Below, piece by piece: positions 54,320 to 63,900 of a stretch of 64,000 nucleotides of DNA. Under the pieces are notes generated by a model. It ran no database searches, was not told where the DNA came from, and saw nothing but the letters and a program-made list of their open reading frames with translations. The stretch is from Lysinibacillus sp. FSL K6-0232 (lineage in GTDB: Bacteria > Bacillota > Bacilli > Bacillales_A > Planococcaceae), in NCBI RefSeq assembly GCF_038008325.1, contig NZ_JBBOYW010000001.1:2284001-2348000 (forward strand), written 5' to 3'. The translations under genes and the position numbers were made by a program. Numbering within the stretch: position 1 is the first letter of the stretch; each line of letters begins with the position of its first letter.

Positions 54320-55215
54320 TTGACAGGCTCCTCTGCATGATGATGGTCATGGTCGTGATGGTGATCGTGTCCATGCTCGTGGTCATGATGATGGTGATGA
54401 TGTGCATGTCCATGTACTGCCGCATAGGCACGGTAATTCTCTAAATCTTGCATGCCTGTTGATGTCCCATTAACAGCCTGCTCAATACGCTCTAATAACA
54501 CATTTTGCAGACGTTCATGGTAGCCAAAATAATCGGCAATTTGAATCTCACACTCAGGATATTGCACATTAAAGCTTTCACACATTCCCTTCATACGCTC
54601 CATTAAAATGCCTGTGAATAAGAAGTATGGCAGCATCGTAATCTTTTTAGCACCTAGTTTGACACAACGCTCCATGCCTTCCTCAACACGCGGGTCTGTT
54701 ACTCCCATAAAAGCGCTTTCCACATATTTGACAGGAAGCTTTTCCCATAGTAGTCGTGTGATTTTATAAAAATCACCATTTGCCTCTGGATCACTACCGC
54801 CTCGTGCAATTAATAAAATGGCTGTATCCTGCTGCTCCTCTTCCGTACTAAAACCAATGTCTGCTAGGCGATCTTGTAAAATCGCAAATATTTCTTCATG
54901 AATACCAATTGTTTGACCATATGTGAACGTAACGTTTGGATAATGTTCGCGTGCATGCTCAATTTCTGCTGGGATATGGAGCTTAGAATGACCTGCATGG
55001 AGTAAAATAATCGGAATGACATGAACCTCTGTTGCCCCTTTTTTCACACAGTTTGTAATTCCTTCTTCAATATTCGGTGAGGCAAATTCAAGAAAGCACG
55101 TTTCCACTAAAAATTGTGGATCAATACGCGGTGTCATTTGCTCGATAAATGTACGTACCTCATCATTTCCTGCTGCTAAACGGCTACCATGGCCGACAAA
55201 TAAAATTGCTTTCAT
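54316..55215 (-). CDS. cbiX: sirohydrochlorin cobaltochelatase with histidine-rich tail
   Basis: A 299-residue long-form CbiX: two ferrochelatase-like halves (ILFVGHGSRLAAGNDEVRTF with the catalytic histidine near the start, VHVIPIILLHAGHSKLH, and LLIARGGSDPEANGDFYKI). The C-terminal tail holds a histidine/aspartate cluster of about 22 histidines (residues about 270-294). It inserts cobalt into sirohydrochlorin; the tail probably stores or delivers cobalt or nickel. ATG 55215 lies 15 bases after cbiH60. Confidence 0.95.
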   Translation of the reverse strand: MKAILFVGHGSRLAAGNDEVRTFIEQMTPRIDPQFLVETCFLEFASPNIEEGITNCVKKGATEVHVIPIILLHAGHSKLHIPAEIEHAREHYPNVTFTYGQTIGIHEEIFAILQDRLADIGFSTEEEQQDTAILLIARGGSDPEANGDFYKITRLLWEKLPVKYVESAFMGVTDPRVEEGMERCVKLGAKKITMLPYFLFTGILMERMKGMCESFNVQYPECEIQIADYFGYHERLQNVLLERIEQAVNGTSTGMQDLENYRAYAAVHGHAHHHHHHDHEHGHDHHHDHDHHHAEEPVK

Positions 55216-55230
55216 CTCTATTACTCCTCA

Positions 55231-56898
55231 CTAGTCGCCGCATGGAGCTGGCTCTACTTTTATTTTGGAAGACATATCCTGATACGTAAAATGTAGTATC
55301 TTTTTCACACGTTTAAAATATTTAAACAAGCGCTCATTTGGATGAGCATTTGCTTTATATTCTTCAATAATCTCTGTAATAAGCGGTATCAGTTGTTCTG
55401 GCTCCAAGCCTTCTACAACAGGCTGTGCCGCATGTGCTGTACGACCCACTGGCTTTGCCCCAATAAAAACATCAAACTTACTTTTGCGGTATACAATGCC
55501 AATATCGTCAAACACAGCACGATAGCAAGCCATACCACAGCCATTAAAGCCAATATTTAATGTTTTCGGCAAGGACATGCCACCTAGCTTTTCCTGAATT
55601 TCTTCTGCATATGGAATTGAATCTGCCTTTTCACCATAGCAAAAATCACAAGCCTTCAATGTCACAACATCACCAATAGGCGCTAGTAAAAAGCCTACTG
55701 CCTGTAGCTTTTCGGTAATGCGATCAGGCTCAGTTGTTGGAATTTTTAAATGGATTTGATGCTCTGGTGTATATTCCATCGTGCCATTTTCACCAACGAC
55801 CTCTGCCAATGTTGTCATTTGCTGTGGTGTAAAAAATTTATTAGCCACACCCGGGCTTACAGCTAATTCAAAAATGGATTCAATGTTTTGCTGGACAAGC
55901 TTTGGCGTTGCCTGTATTGCACTTGTTCCTTTCACCATTGCAAGTGCCGCTGTAGCCATTTCCAATGCTGTTTTTTTCGGTTTTGGCGCAGCGGCTACAC
56001 TGGGTTTAATAAAGCGTCCTGCATTAGGGTCAGCAGCAAAATCATTTCGTGCAGCTCCTGTTTCTTGGTTCATTGCCCAAGGTTCATTTTCTTCACGCAA
56101 ACGTTGATGTGGACGCAATGGCTGCTTCTCTGCACCAAGTGTATATTTGCGCTGATAGCCACGCGGTGTAATCATTTTATTATCATAGAAAAATGTCGAA
56201 GAATTCCCGATAATGACAGTTGTTAGCATACCAATATCATGCTCTAGCATTTCTGCTAATGTTGTCATCGTAATTTCTTGACGCTCACGATAGGCACTTT
56301 TCACAAGCCCAACAGGTGTATCAGGTGAACGGTATTCTAACAGAATGCGCTGTGCCTCCACAATTTGTCTTGTACGACGTCCACTTTTTGGATTGTAGAG
56401 TGCAATGACAAAGTCTGCCATCGCTGCCGCCTCTACACGCTTTGCAATTAAATTCCAAGGTGTTAAATGGTCGCTTAAGCTGATTGTGCAAGCATCATGC
56501 ATAATGGGTGCTCCTAGTAAACTAGCACATGAATTAATCGCTGAAATCCCTGGAACAATTTCGACTTCAATGCCTGTTGCCTCTGTCCAGCCCAGCTCAA
56601 TTAACACTTCATACACCAAACCAGCCATCCCGTAAACGCCGGCATCTCCACTGGAAATCACCGAAACAATACTACCAGCCTCTGCTTGACGCACAGCCTC
56701 CTGTGCACGTGAAACCTCCTCTGTCATACCTGTACTAATAATTGACTTGGCATTGACTAAATCTTGAATAAGCTCTACATAGGTTTTATAGCCGATAATC
56801 ATATCACTTTGTTGCAATGCCTCTACAGCACGTGTCGTAATATGCTTAAAATCTCCAGGTCCAAAGCCCACTACGAAAATTTTCCCTTTTTGTGCCAT
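55231..56898 (-). CDS. cbiH: cobalt-factor III methyltransferase fused to a nitrite/sulfite-reductase-like iron-sulfur domain (CbiH60 type)
   Basis: The N-terminal 240 residues are a C17 corrin methyltransferase (VVGFGPGDFKHITTRAVEAL, ISSGDAGVYGMAGL). After a linker (about 245-330) comes a C-terminal ferredoxin-reductase-like half repeat with CDFCYGEK and a later FNGCGMACYRA motif, cysteines set to bind a 4Fe-4S centre, about 555 residues overall. Bacillus megaterium CbiH60 has this fusion and uses it to reduce and contract the ring in one step. The first gene, cbiW, probably supplies electrons. Confidence 0.93.
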   Translation of the reverse strand: MAQKGKIFVVGFGPGDFKHITTRAVEALQQSDMIIGYKTYVELIQDLVNAKSIISTGMTEEVSRAQEAVRQAEAGSIVSVISSGDAGVYGMAGLVYEVLIELGWTEATGIEVEIVPGISAINSCASLLGAPIMHDACTISLSDHLTPWNLIAKRVEAAAMADFVIALYNPKSGRRTRQIVEAQRILLEYRSPDTPVGLVKSAYRERQEITMTTLAEMLEHDIGMLTTVIIGNSSTFFYDNKMITPRGYQRKYTLGAEKQPLRPHQRLREENEPWAMNQETGAARNDFAADPNAGRFIKPSVAAAPKPKKTALEMATAALAMVKGTSAIQATPKLVQQNIESIFELAVSPGVANKFFTPQQMTTLAEVVGENGTMEYTPEHQIHLKIPTTEPDRITEKLQAVGFLLAPIGDVVTLKACDFCYGEKADSIPYAEEIQEKLGGMSLPKTLNIGFNGCGMACYRAVFDDIGIVYRKSKFDVFIGAKPVGRTAHAAQPVVEGLEPEQLIPLITEIIEEYKANAHPNERLFKYFKRVKKILHFTYQDMSSKIKVEPAPCGD

Positions 56899-56902
56899 CC
56901 TG

Positions 56903-57274
56903 TTACCTCTCTTTCACCTTTTCAATCCCTTTAATGGCCGTTGTCTGTGCTGTGCGCTGTAATGTCCCCTCACGCAATGAAAAGACATGCTCCTTGTATA
57001 AAGCTTCATGATGCAAATCTTGTACAAGTGCTCTCGCATGCTCTGTTGATGGCACACGATACCAATTGCCTTGTGGATAGGCAATGACAACACAAGCATC
57101 CTTACATCGTCCATTACAGCGTGTTCTTGTCGTATGTATTTCTTTATCAAGTGCTTGTCGCTGTATTTCATCTCGAATGGCTTGTGTAATATCCTCCCCA
57201 TCCTTTTTCATACAGCTACTACCGTTGCAAATAAAGAGATGTGTTTGCATCCCCTCTAAATTCCATGTTGTCAT
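56903..57274 (-). CDS. cbiW: (2Fe-2S) ferredoxin-like protein of the cobalamin operon
   Basis: A 123-residue thioredoxin-like ferredoxin: THLFICNGSSCMKKDGED and RTRCNGRCKDACVVIAYPQ give the CxxxxC ... CxxxC pattern of a 2Fe-2S centre. It is the first gene of the operon and probably reduces the iron-sulfur domain of CbiH60, whose gene follows by four bases. GGGAGC is spaced 8 bases before ATG 57274. The name follows the Bacillus megaterium operon. Confidence 0.88.
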   Translation of the reverse strand: MTTWNLEGMQTHLFICNGSSCMKKDGEDITQAIRDEIQRQALDKEIHTTRTRCNGRCKDACVVIAYPQGNWYRVPSTEHARALVQDLHHEALYKEHVFSLREGTLQRTAQTTAIKGIEKVKER

Positions 57275-57302
57275 CTAATTGCTCCCTTCATTTGCTTTTT
57301 TG

Positions 57303-57344
57303 GAAAAGAAAAAACCTTTACTCTTCATGGAGAGTAAAGGTTTT
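57303..57344 (-). terminator. riboswitch-controlled terminator upstream of cbiW
   Basis: AAAACCTTTACTCT and AGAGTAAAGGTTTT form a 14-bp stem with a 6-base loop on the minus strand, followed by TTTCTTTTCC. It lies between the aptamer and cbiW, where a cobalamin-bound aptamer would favour termination. Confidence 0.8.
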
Positions 57345-57427
57345 ATAGAAGCTTGATAAAAACGAATAAAATACTGGTACCCGCTCTTGCTTCAACTTCT
57401 CCCTCCGAAAAGTTTGCATGCACAATC

Positions 57428-57580
57428 AACTAAGCAGGTCTCCTGACTTAAGCTTCATTTTACTTTCACGCCTTCCCAGTTTGCACGAGTGGCTTTGTGA
57501 TTTCATCAGCTATTACAGTAGCGGGGGCTGTATTGGATTCTCACCAATTTCCCTATTATCTCGAATATTCGAGCACTTAT
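57428..57580 (-). promoter_or_regulatory. cobalamin (AdoCbl) riboswitch of the cbi biosynthesis operon
   Basis: Minus-strand motifs in order: TAGGGAAATTGGTGAGAATCC, shown in two pieces as GGGAAATTGGTG and AGAATCC, then ACAGCCCCCGCTACTGT, GCCACT, TGGGAAGGCG and the B12 box AAGTCAGGAGACCTGC (about 57448-57433). This is the complete set of conserved cobalamin-aptamer elements. A promoter TTGAAA-16-TATGAT at 57660-57633 precedes it. B12 should switch off the whole operon. Confidence 0.93.
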
Positions 57581-57632
57581 TGATGTTTATATGAAATTAT
57601 TAACGTTATCCATTGAATAGAAAACTGTCTTT

Positions 57633-57660
57633 ATCATAGCTTATTATTTTAAAATTTCAA
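57633..57660 (-). promoter_or_regulatory. promoter of the cobalamin biosynthesis operon
   Basis: TTGAAA (57660-57655) and TATGAT (57638-57633) on the minus strand are 16 bases apart, close to the sigma-A consensus. Transcription would start about 57626 and enter the riboswitch. Confidence 0.6.
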
Positions 57661-57781
57661 TATTTCTTTAATAATTTGTGATAAATTTATCAGTTTCGCT
57701 TATCAGAATTTTCAACATTGCGCCTTCATTCAAAATTTTTTATAAAAAGTATAGCATATTTATAGAAATTCATGTTACACT

Positions 57782-57809
57782 TTGTCGTGAAATCTCACAA
57801 TTTTATATT
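57782..57809 (+). promoter_or_regulatory. promoter of cbiMNQO
   Basis: TTGTCG (57782-57787) and TATATT (57804-57809) are 16 bases apart on the plus strand, and the riboswitch starts a few bases later. The two divergent promoters leave about 120 bases of AT-rich DNA between them. Confidence 0.5.
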
Positions 57810-57813
57810 TTTT

Positions 57814-57990
57814 TCGGTGTAAAATACTTGTTATTTTACTTAAAAGGGAAGTCGGTGTAAATCCGACGCGGTCCCGCCACTGTAATAGGGAGTTTTATAG
57901 AAAACGCCACTGTCCAACGGATGGGAAGGTCTATAAAGCAGTGAACTAGAGCCAGGAGACCTGCCGAAAAATACGTGACCGTTTCAGCCT
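57814..57990 (+). promoter_or_regulatory. cobalamin (AdoCbl) riboswitch of cbiMNQO
   Basis: Plus-strand motifs in order: AAAGGGAAGTCGGTGTAAATCC in pieces (AAAGGGAAG, TCGGTG, AAATCC), CGCGGTCCCGCCACTGTAAT, GCCACTG, GGATGGGAAGG and the B12 box GAGCCAGGAGACCTGCC at about 57947. All conserved elements are present. It is followed by a terminator at 58044. Confidence 0.95.
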
Positions 57991-58043
57991 ACGAGGATAG
58001 GTGTGCGACTTAGCAGATAAATAGATTATTTGCCTTTTTTTAG

Positions 58044-58080
58044 CGTGCACTTTTCCTGTAGCGGAGAAGTGCTTTTTGTA
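58044..58080 (+). terminator. riboswitch-controlled terminator upstream of cbiM
   Basis: GCACTTTTCC and GGAGAAGTGC pair (one G-U) with a 6-base loop, followed by TTTTTGTA on the plus strand. It lies 135 bases before the cbiM start. Confidence 0.75.
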
Positions 58081-58213
58081 TGGGCTCAGTCAAATGTCCT
58101 GTTTAGCGAGCAACAGGATGCTTATGGGATCATGCAAAAGTCTAAATACGCATCAAAGAATTTCTTCGCACGCACTATTCTTGCAATCTATTTCATCGTG
58201 AGGAGGAAAAATA

Positions 58214-58960
58214 TTGAAGTTTTCTTGGTGGAAATGTAGTTATTTTTTATTGGCATACTTAATAGTGCCAAAGCAAGCTTTTGCTATGCATATTATGGAA
58301 GGCTTTTTACCCATTGAATGGGCTATTTTTTGGTGGATTATCTCTATCCCTTTTATTGTCTTAGGATTGCGTTCCATTCGAAAAACCATTGATGCCAACC
58401 CTGAAACAAAAATGGTGTTAGGGCTTTCAGGAGCCTTTGCGTTTGTATTATCCGCCTTAAAAATCCCTTCAGTGACAGGAAGTTGCTCGCATCCTACAGG
58501 TGTTGGACTTGGGACCATTTTGTTTGGCCCGCTTGCCATGAGTGTTATTGGCACAATTGTGCTATTATTCCAATCTCTGCTGTTAGCACATGGCGGTCTG
58601 ACAACATTAGGGGCAAACGCCTTTTCAATGGCGATTGTAGGACCTTTTATCGCTTACTTTACTTTTAAAGGAGCACAAAAAATAGGATTATCCTTTTCTC
58701 TAGCAGTTTTCTGCGCTGCGATGCTCGGTGACTTAGGCACATATGTTATCACTTCGGTACAGCTAGCCCTTGCCTTCCCTTCAGAGGTTGGTGGCTTCGC
58801 CGCATCCTTTACAAAGTTCGCAAGTATTTTTGCATTAACACAAGTTCCATTAGCCATTAGTGAAGGGATTTTAACCGTCATTGTGATGAATTTCTTGAAA
58901 AAATATAATCTTAGCGAATTAAAAGCCTTACGTGTTTTCTCAGTAAAGGAGGCGCACTAG
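58214..58960 (+). CDS. cbiM: cobalt ECF transporter, substrate-specific membrane protein
   Basis: A 248-residue membrane protein. The N-terminal signal ([20 protein letters not shown], then AFA) is cleaved before MHIMEGFLP, whose His2 helps bind cobalt in CbiM. About seven helices follow, with [18 protein letters not shown], the second metal motif. TTG 58214 is the start, with GAGGAGG 8 bases upstream. It is the first gene after the riboswitch and forms the cobalt importer with cbiN, cbiQ and cbiO. Confidence 0.94.
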   Translation: MKFSWWKCSYFLLAYLIVPKQAFAMHIMEGFLPIEWAIFWWIISIPFIVLGLRSIRKTIDANPETKMVLGLSGAFAFVLSALKIPSVTGSCSHPTGVGLGTILFGPLAMSVIGTIVLLFQSLLLAHGGLTTLGANAFSMAIVGPFIAYFTFKGAQKIGLSFSLAVFCAAMLGDLGTYVITSVQLALAFPSEVGGFAASFTKFASIFALTQVPLAISEGILTVIVMNFLKKYNLSELKALRVFSVKEAH

Positions 58961-58962
58961 AC

Positions 58963-59235
58963 ATGAAACGTAACTTACTGCTAGTAGCTATTGTTGTTCT
59001 GTTAGCGATTATTCCCCTCTTTATTCAAAAGGGCGCAGAGTTTGGTGGTGCTGATGGTGAAGCTGAAGCAGCGATTGGTGACATTAACAAAGACTATGAG
59101 CCTTGGTTTGAAAGTTTATGGGAGCCACCTAGTGGTGAAATTGAAAGCTTATTATTTGTTCTACAAGCAGCGATTGGTGCGGGCTTTATTGGCTATTTTA
59201 TCGGCTATATGCGCGGCAAGCATAAAGAGGGCTAA
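58963..59235 (+). CDS. cbiN: cobalt ECF transporter small subunit
   Basis: A 90-residue CbiN with two membrane helices (LLLVAIVVLLAIIPLFI and AAIGAGFIGYFIGY) around a periplasmic-side loop containing FGGADGEAEAAI and YEPWFESLWEPPSGE, the family signature. It helps load cobalt into CbiM. It starts three bases after cbiM with AGGAGG at the end of that gene. Confidence 0.93.
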   Translation: MKRNLLLVAIVVLLAIIPLFIQKGAEFGGADGEAEAAIGDINKDYEPWFESLWEPPSGEIESLLFVLQAAIGAGFIGYFIGYMRGKHKEG

Positions 59236-59240
59236 CGACT

Positions 59241-60014
59241 ATGCTATTCATTGATAAGTATGCTTATCTGAATAAGCTAGCGCTTGTTCATCCGCTAGAA
59301 AAAATGACCTTTTCATTAGGGCTATTGTTATTATCCCTTCTTTTCAAAGATGAACAGCTTTCACTCATTACATTTTTTGTAATGAGTGCTTTTATCATTG
59401 TTGGCGCAAAAATCCCATTAAGCTATTATGGAAAGCTGTTACTTTTACCATGCTTGTTCTTATTCACTAGCCTTATAGCCATTTTAATCTCCATGACACC
59501 ATCCACCCATGTCTTACCTGCTCATATTTGGTCTGTTACCTTCAGCCATTGGACCATTTTTATTGGGCAAGCAAGTATGACATCAGCACAGCAATTATTT
59601 TTTAGTGTGCTTGGTAGTATAAGCTGCTTATATTTTTTAGTTTTAACAACATCGGTTAACGGTATTTGTTATGTTTTACGACAATGGCGATTGCCTGTGT
59701 TATTGGTCGAATTAGTAGAGCTAACCTACCGTTTTATTTTTCTTTTTTTAGCGAGCATGCAAAATATTTATGTTGCCCAACAAGCACGTCTTGGCTATCA
59801 TTCCCCAATGCAATGGCTACGTTCTATCTCCATGCTTATTGCAGCATTATTTGTAGAGATGTTTCAACGTAGCCGAGAGCTGAACAATGCCATGCAGTCA
59901 CGTGGTGGCGAGGCTGTTTATTGGCAGGAAGCGGGCGCTTATCGCAAGAAAAATTGGTTAGGCATGGCAGCTATTTTTCTATTCTTCATCATATATGGAG
60001 GTTTTGTTAGATGA
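59241..60014 (+). CDS. cbiQ: cobalt ECF transporter, T component
   Basis: A 257-residue membrane protein with about five helices (LGLLLLSLLFKDEQLSLITF, LPCLFLFTSLIAILISM). ARLGYHSPMQWLR and FQRSRELNNAMQSRGGE are the coupling-helix motifs that contact the ATPase. It links CbiM to CbiO. The stop codon overlaps cbiO by four bases. Confidence 0.92.
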   Translation: MLFIDKYAYLNKLALVHPLEKMTFSLGLLLLSLLFKDEQLSLITFFVMSAFIIVGAKIPLSYYGKLLLLPCLFLFTSLIAILISMTPSTHVLPAHIWSVTFSHWTIFIGQASMTSAQQLFFSVLGSISCLYFLVLTTSVNGICYVLRQWRLPVLLVELVELTYRFIFLFLASMQNIYVAQQARLGYHSPMQWLRSISMLIAALFVEMFQRSRELNNAMQSRGGEAVYWQEAGAYRKKNWLGMAAIFLFFIIYGGFVR

Positions 60015-60847
60015 CAGCAAATTATTTTGAGCTTGAGCATCTGTCCCATGTTTATGCGGATGGCACAAAGGCTCTAATAGATATTTCATTGCACATTCCA
60101 AAAGGAAAAAAAATCGCTATACTCGGGCAAAATGGCGCAGGAAAGTCAACATTATTTCAGCATCTTAATGGCATCCTAAAGCCCACTTCAGGAACGATTT
60201 CCTTTTGTGGGAGGAAGCTTCAATATAGTAGAAAAGCTTTAAAGGCTCTTCGTCAGCAGGTTGGTATTGTTTTTCAACATGCTGACCATCAGCTTTTTTC
60301 AGGCACAGTCAAGCAAGATATAGCGTATGGTCCGCTTAATCTTGGCTGGTCAAGCGAAAAAATTGAAGAAAGGATTGCTTGGGCTGTTGCACAAACAGAG
60401 GTAGAGGATTTATTGGAGAAGCCGATTCATTTTTTAAGTGTTGGACAGAAAAAGCGTGTAGCAATGGCTGGTGTTTTAGCAATGGAGCCATCTGTTCTGT
60501 TATTAGATGAACCAACAGCAGGGTTAGATCATTATTATGCTACACAAGTTTTACAATACCTCGCTACATTAGAAAATGGCGACAGAACAATTTTACTCGC
60601 AACACATGATATCCAGCTCGCCTATGAATGGGCGGAGCATATTATTGTGATGGAGGCAGGGTCAATTATTTATAATGGGGACCCTATTACGCTGTTCTAT
60701 AACGAAGAGCTACTAAAGCGTGCACATCTCGAACGCCCATGGGTTTTTACGATGGCACTGTTACTACAAGAAAAACATATTATCCAAAGCCATCAGGCAA
60801 TTCCTCGCTCCAAAGCTGATTTGCACAAATTAATTCAGCAGCTTTAA
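60011..60847 (+). CDS. cbiO: cobalt ECF transporter, ATP-binding protein
   Basis: A 278-residue ABC ATPase with Walker A GQNGAGKSTLFQHLNG, Q-loop FQHADHQLFSG, the signature LSVGQKKRVAMAGVLAMEP and Walker B LLLDEPTAGLD. It energises cobalt import and closes the plus-strand operon. The cluster's link to the riboswitch and to the cobalamin operon supports cobalt over nickel as substrate. Confidence 0.94.
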   Translation: MTANYFELEHLSHVYADGTKALIDISLHIPKGKKIAILGQNGAGKSTLFQHLNGILKPTSGTISFCGRKLQYSRKALKALRQQVGIVFQHADHQLFSGTVKQDIAYGPLNLGWSSEKIEERIAWAVAQTEVEDLLEKPIHFLSVGQKKRVAMAGVLAMEPSVLLLDEPTAGLDHYYATQVLQYLATLENGDRTILLATHDIQLAYEWAEHIIVMEAGSIIYNGDPITLFYNEELLKRAHLERPWVFTMALLLQEKHIIQSHQAIPRSKADLHKLIQQL

Positions 60848-60961
60848 AGGATGGAGTTTAAATATGGGTGAAAATTTTTCCTCATTTACGAAACTTTTCT
60901 ATTGTTGAGCCGTATAAATAATAGTCAAAGCTTAATTTACGATCTGAAGGAGAGAAAATTA

Positions 60962-63900
60962 TTGAAAAATTGGTTAAAAAAATCCGTCACGGTTGTCGCA
61001 TCTGCTGCACTAATGATTCCTGCTGTTTCCGCCTTTGCTGAAACATCACAGCCTACAAATAACAAGCTAGAGCAACTTATGCTTGCAAGTAATCAAGCAG
61101 CAGCAGGGAAAAATTCAAAAAATGAGGAAAAATGGATTAGCAAAAATACCATTATTATTAAGCATTCAGGACTTGCTAATAACGTACATAAAAAAATTGG
61201 CTCCAAGGTGATCCGCTCCATTCCTTCATTAGGTTATGATGTTATTCAATTAAACAAAGATGTATCGCTTGAAAAAGCCATTTCCTATTATTTGCAGCAA
61301 GATGGTATTACAAGCGTAGCTCCTAGCTATATGTACCATACCTTTACACAAGCATCTGATCCTAAAAAAGAAGAAATGTATCATTTAAGTCTGCTACAAA
61401 TAGACAAGGCATTGGAGCTAGCAGGCAATCATGAGGTCACAGTAGCGGTGATTGATTCAGGTGTAGACTTTAAGCACCCTGACCTAAAAGCACAGGTACT
61501 GCCACCTTACAATGCGGCTGCACCAGCTAATACCACATATCCAGGCGACCATGGTACACATGTGGCAGGCATTATTGCGGCTGCACAAAATAATGATGTA
61601 GGTGGACATGGCATTAATCCAAAAGCTAAGCTACTGCCAATCGATGTATTCAATGGCAAGGATGGGGCAAATGATTTTATTATCGCACAAGGTATTCTTT
61701 ATGCGATTGAACAAGGCGCTGATATTATTAATATGAGTCTTGGCGGTTATGGTGAATCTCCGCTTATGCAAGAAGCCGTTCAAAAAGCGATTGATAGCGG
61801 CATTACTATTATCGCTGCTGCAGGTAATGAATCGACAGATGATTATTCCTTCCCCGCTTCATTTGAAGGTGTCATTAGTGTTGGTTCAACAAACGAGCAT
61901 AATAAGCTATCTAGCTATTCCAACTATGGACCATCCGTTGATATTGTTGCGCCTGGCGAAGAAATATATAGCACCGTTTATGATGCGAAAAAAGGCTCAT
62001 CTTTTATTAAATTTAGCGGTACATCTATGGCATCCCCTGTTGTTGCGGGAATCGCATCGTTGCTTAAATCCAAATATCCACAGTTAAAGCCATATGAAAT
62101 AGAAGCCATTCTTGAAATGACTGCACAAGATTTAGGGGATAAAGGCTATGATTTAACATATGGACATGGTCTTGTTGACCCTATCAAAGCCTTGCAATTT
62201 GATCTTCAGAAGCTACCTAAGCATTATTCTGAAACAGCTGCAGAACGCCTCCAAAATGCCAAGGTGCTTACTAAAAATACATTGAATACAGAGCAAGGGG
62301 TATTGAAGCAACCTGATGAAAAGCAATGGTATAAAGTTGATTTAGAGGCTGATGAATATGCACAGCTGACATTAAAAGGGGCAGATAAATATGATTATGC
62401 CTTTGATTTATACTTTTACCCAACAAGTCATTATGGTGAAGTTGAGCCCATCCATATCAATGATGTACGCATAGGCAAAAAAGAAGGCTATCTTTTTAAA
62501 GCAGCCCAAGAGGGTACGCTATTAATTGGGGTGAAGGATCATAATGGCAGCTATAGCTCAAAAGGCAAATCAACATATGTCTTTACAGCTCAAACAGTTA
62601 AAAACTTGCCCGTAGATGCAGTAGATCAAACAAATATGGAAGAAATCAAGAAGTTCCCATATAGTACGGCTGGAAAAGACTATACGCTGCTATCAAAGGA
62701 TCAGCAAAAGGATGAAGATTATTTTACATTTTCCGTAAAAACACCAACAACACTGCAATTTGATTTATCAGGCATTCCAGGTGTAACAGCATCTATGGAA
62801 CTATATTTAAAAGAAGACTTAATGTCACTTCCAGAGGAAACAGCACAGGATGAGGAAATGGAAGCTTATCCAATGCAAGCAGCTTATGGTACTGCAAAAG
62901 GTGAAGGTGTTAGCCTAATCGTTGATGCTATGCCTGAGCAAGAATATGTTTTACGCGTATCAAATGAAAATAGTAGCGATTTTTCAATGGAAATGTTCTT
63001 TAGTGGTGGCATTGAAAAAGAAGAAACAATTAGTGAGTCCATTCTTCCTTACACATTAAAAGGAAAGGCTGTAACACTTCCAAAAGATGAGGATGGTCTA
63101 CCAGCAGCGGAAGAAGCATTCGAAGAAGCCGCTTTGGAAGAGGCATTACCAACCACACCAAGCAATAGCAAAAAGCAAGATGAGGTAGATAGCTTACTAA
63201 CGATGCTTATGAATCCTTCAGACTCAGAGAAGCTGGAAAATGTTGAACCAATTATGGACAAGGCGATTCGTTTAACGATTGGTGAAGACCAAAAAGCATA
63301 TTTCCAATCAGATTATGATGAAGATTACTTTGTATTACAATCACCTGAAGACGCTCTTTATAACTTTAAATTTGTAAAAGGCGCAGGTCAAATACCGACT
63401 GGCACAGTATTTGAATATGATGAGGAAGCAAAGGAGCTAATACCTACCTCCTCCCTTACAAATGAACTAAACATCCTTGCATTATTAACAGGTGCAGTAA
63501 ACCTTGAAAATGATACAAAGATTGTGCCGCTGAAAAAAGATAAAACCTATGTCATTGCTGTAATGAATGCTGGTGAACGCTCTGTTGAACCATATACATT
63601 GAAAACAAGTAAAGCTGGCGATATTCCAGCGGACTATAATCCAAATAACAATGAAGCAGCAAAAGCCCAATCATTGCAACTTGGTACAACCTATAAAGAT
63701 CATCTCATTTATCAGAACGATATTGATTATTACTATTATAAGCAACAGGGTAATGATGAAGTAATGAGCTTACTGCTTTCAACGGTTCCTTTTACAAATG
63801 ATCAGTTCAAGCAATTACCAAAGGAGCTTCATCAAGACTTGAAATTTGCAGGTTCCATTATTGAAGATACAAATGGCAATATGAAAATTGATGCCAAGGA

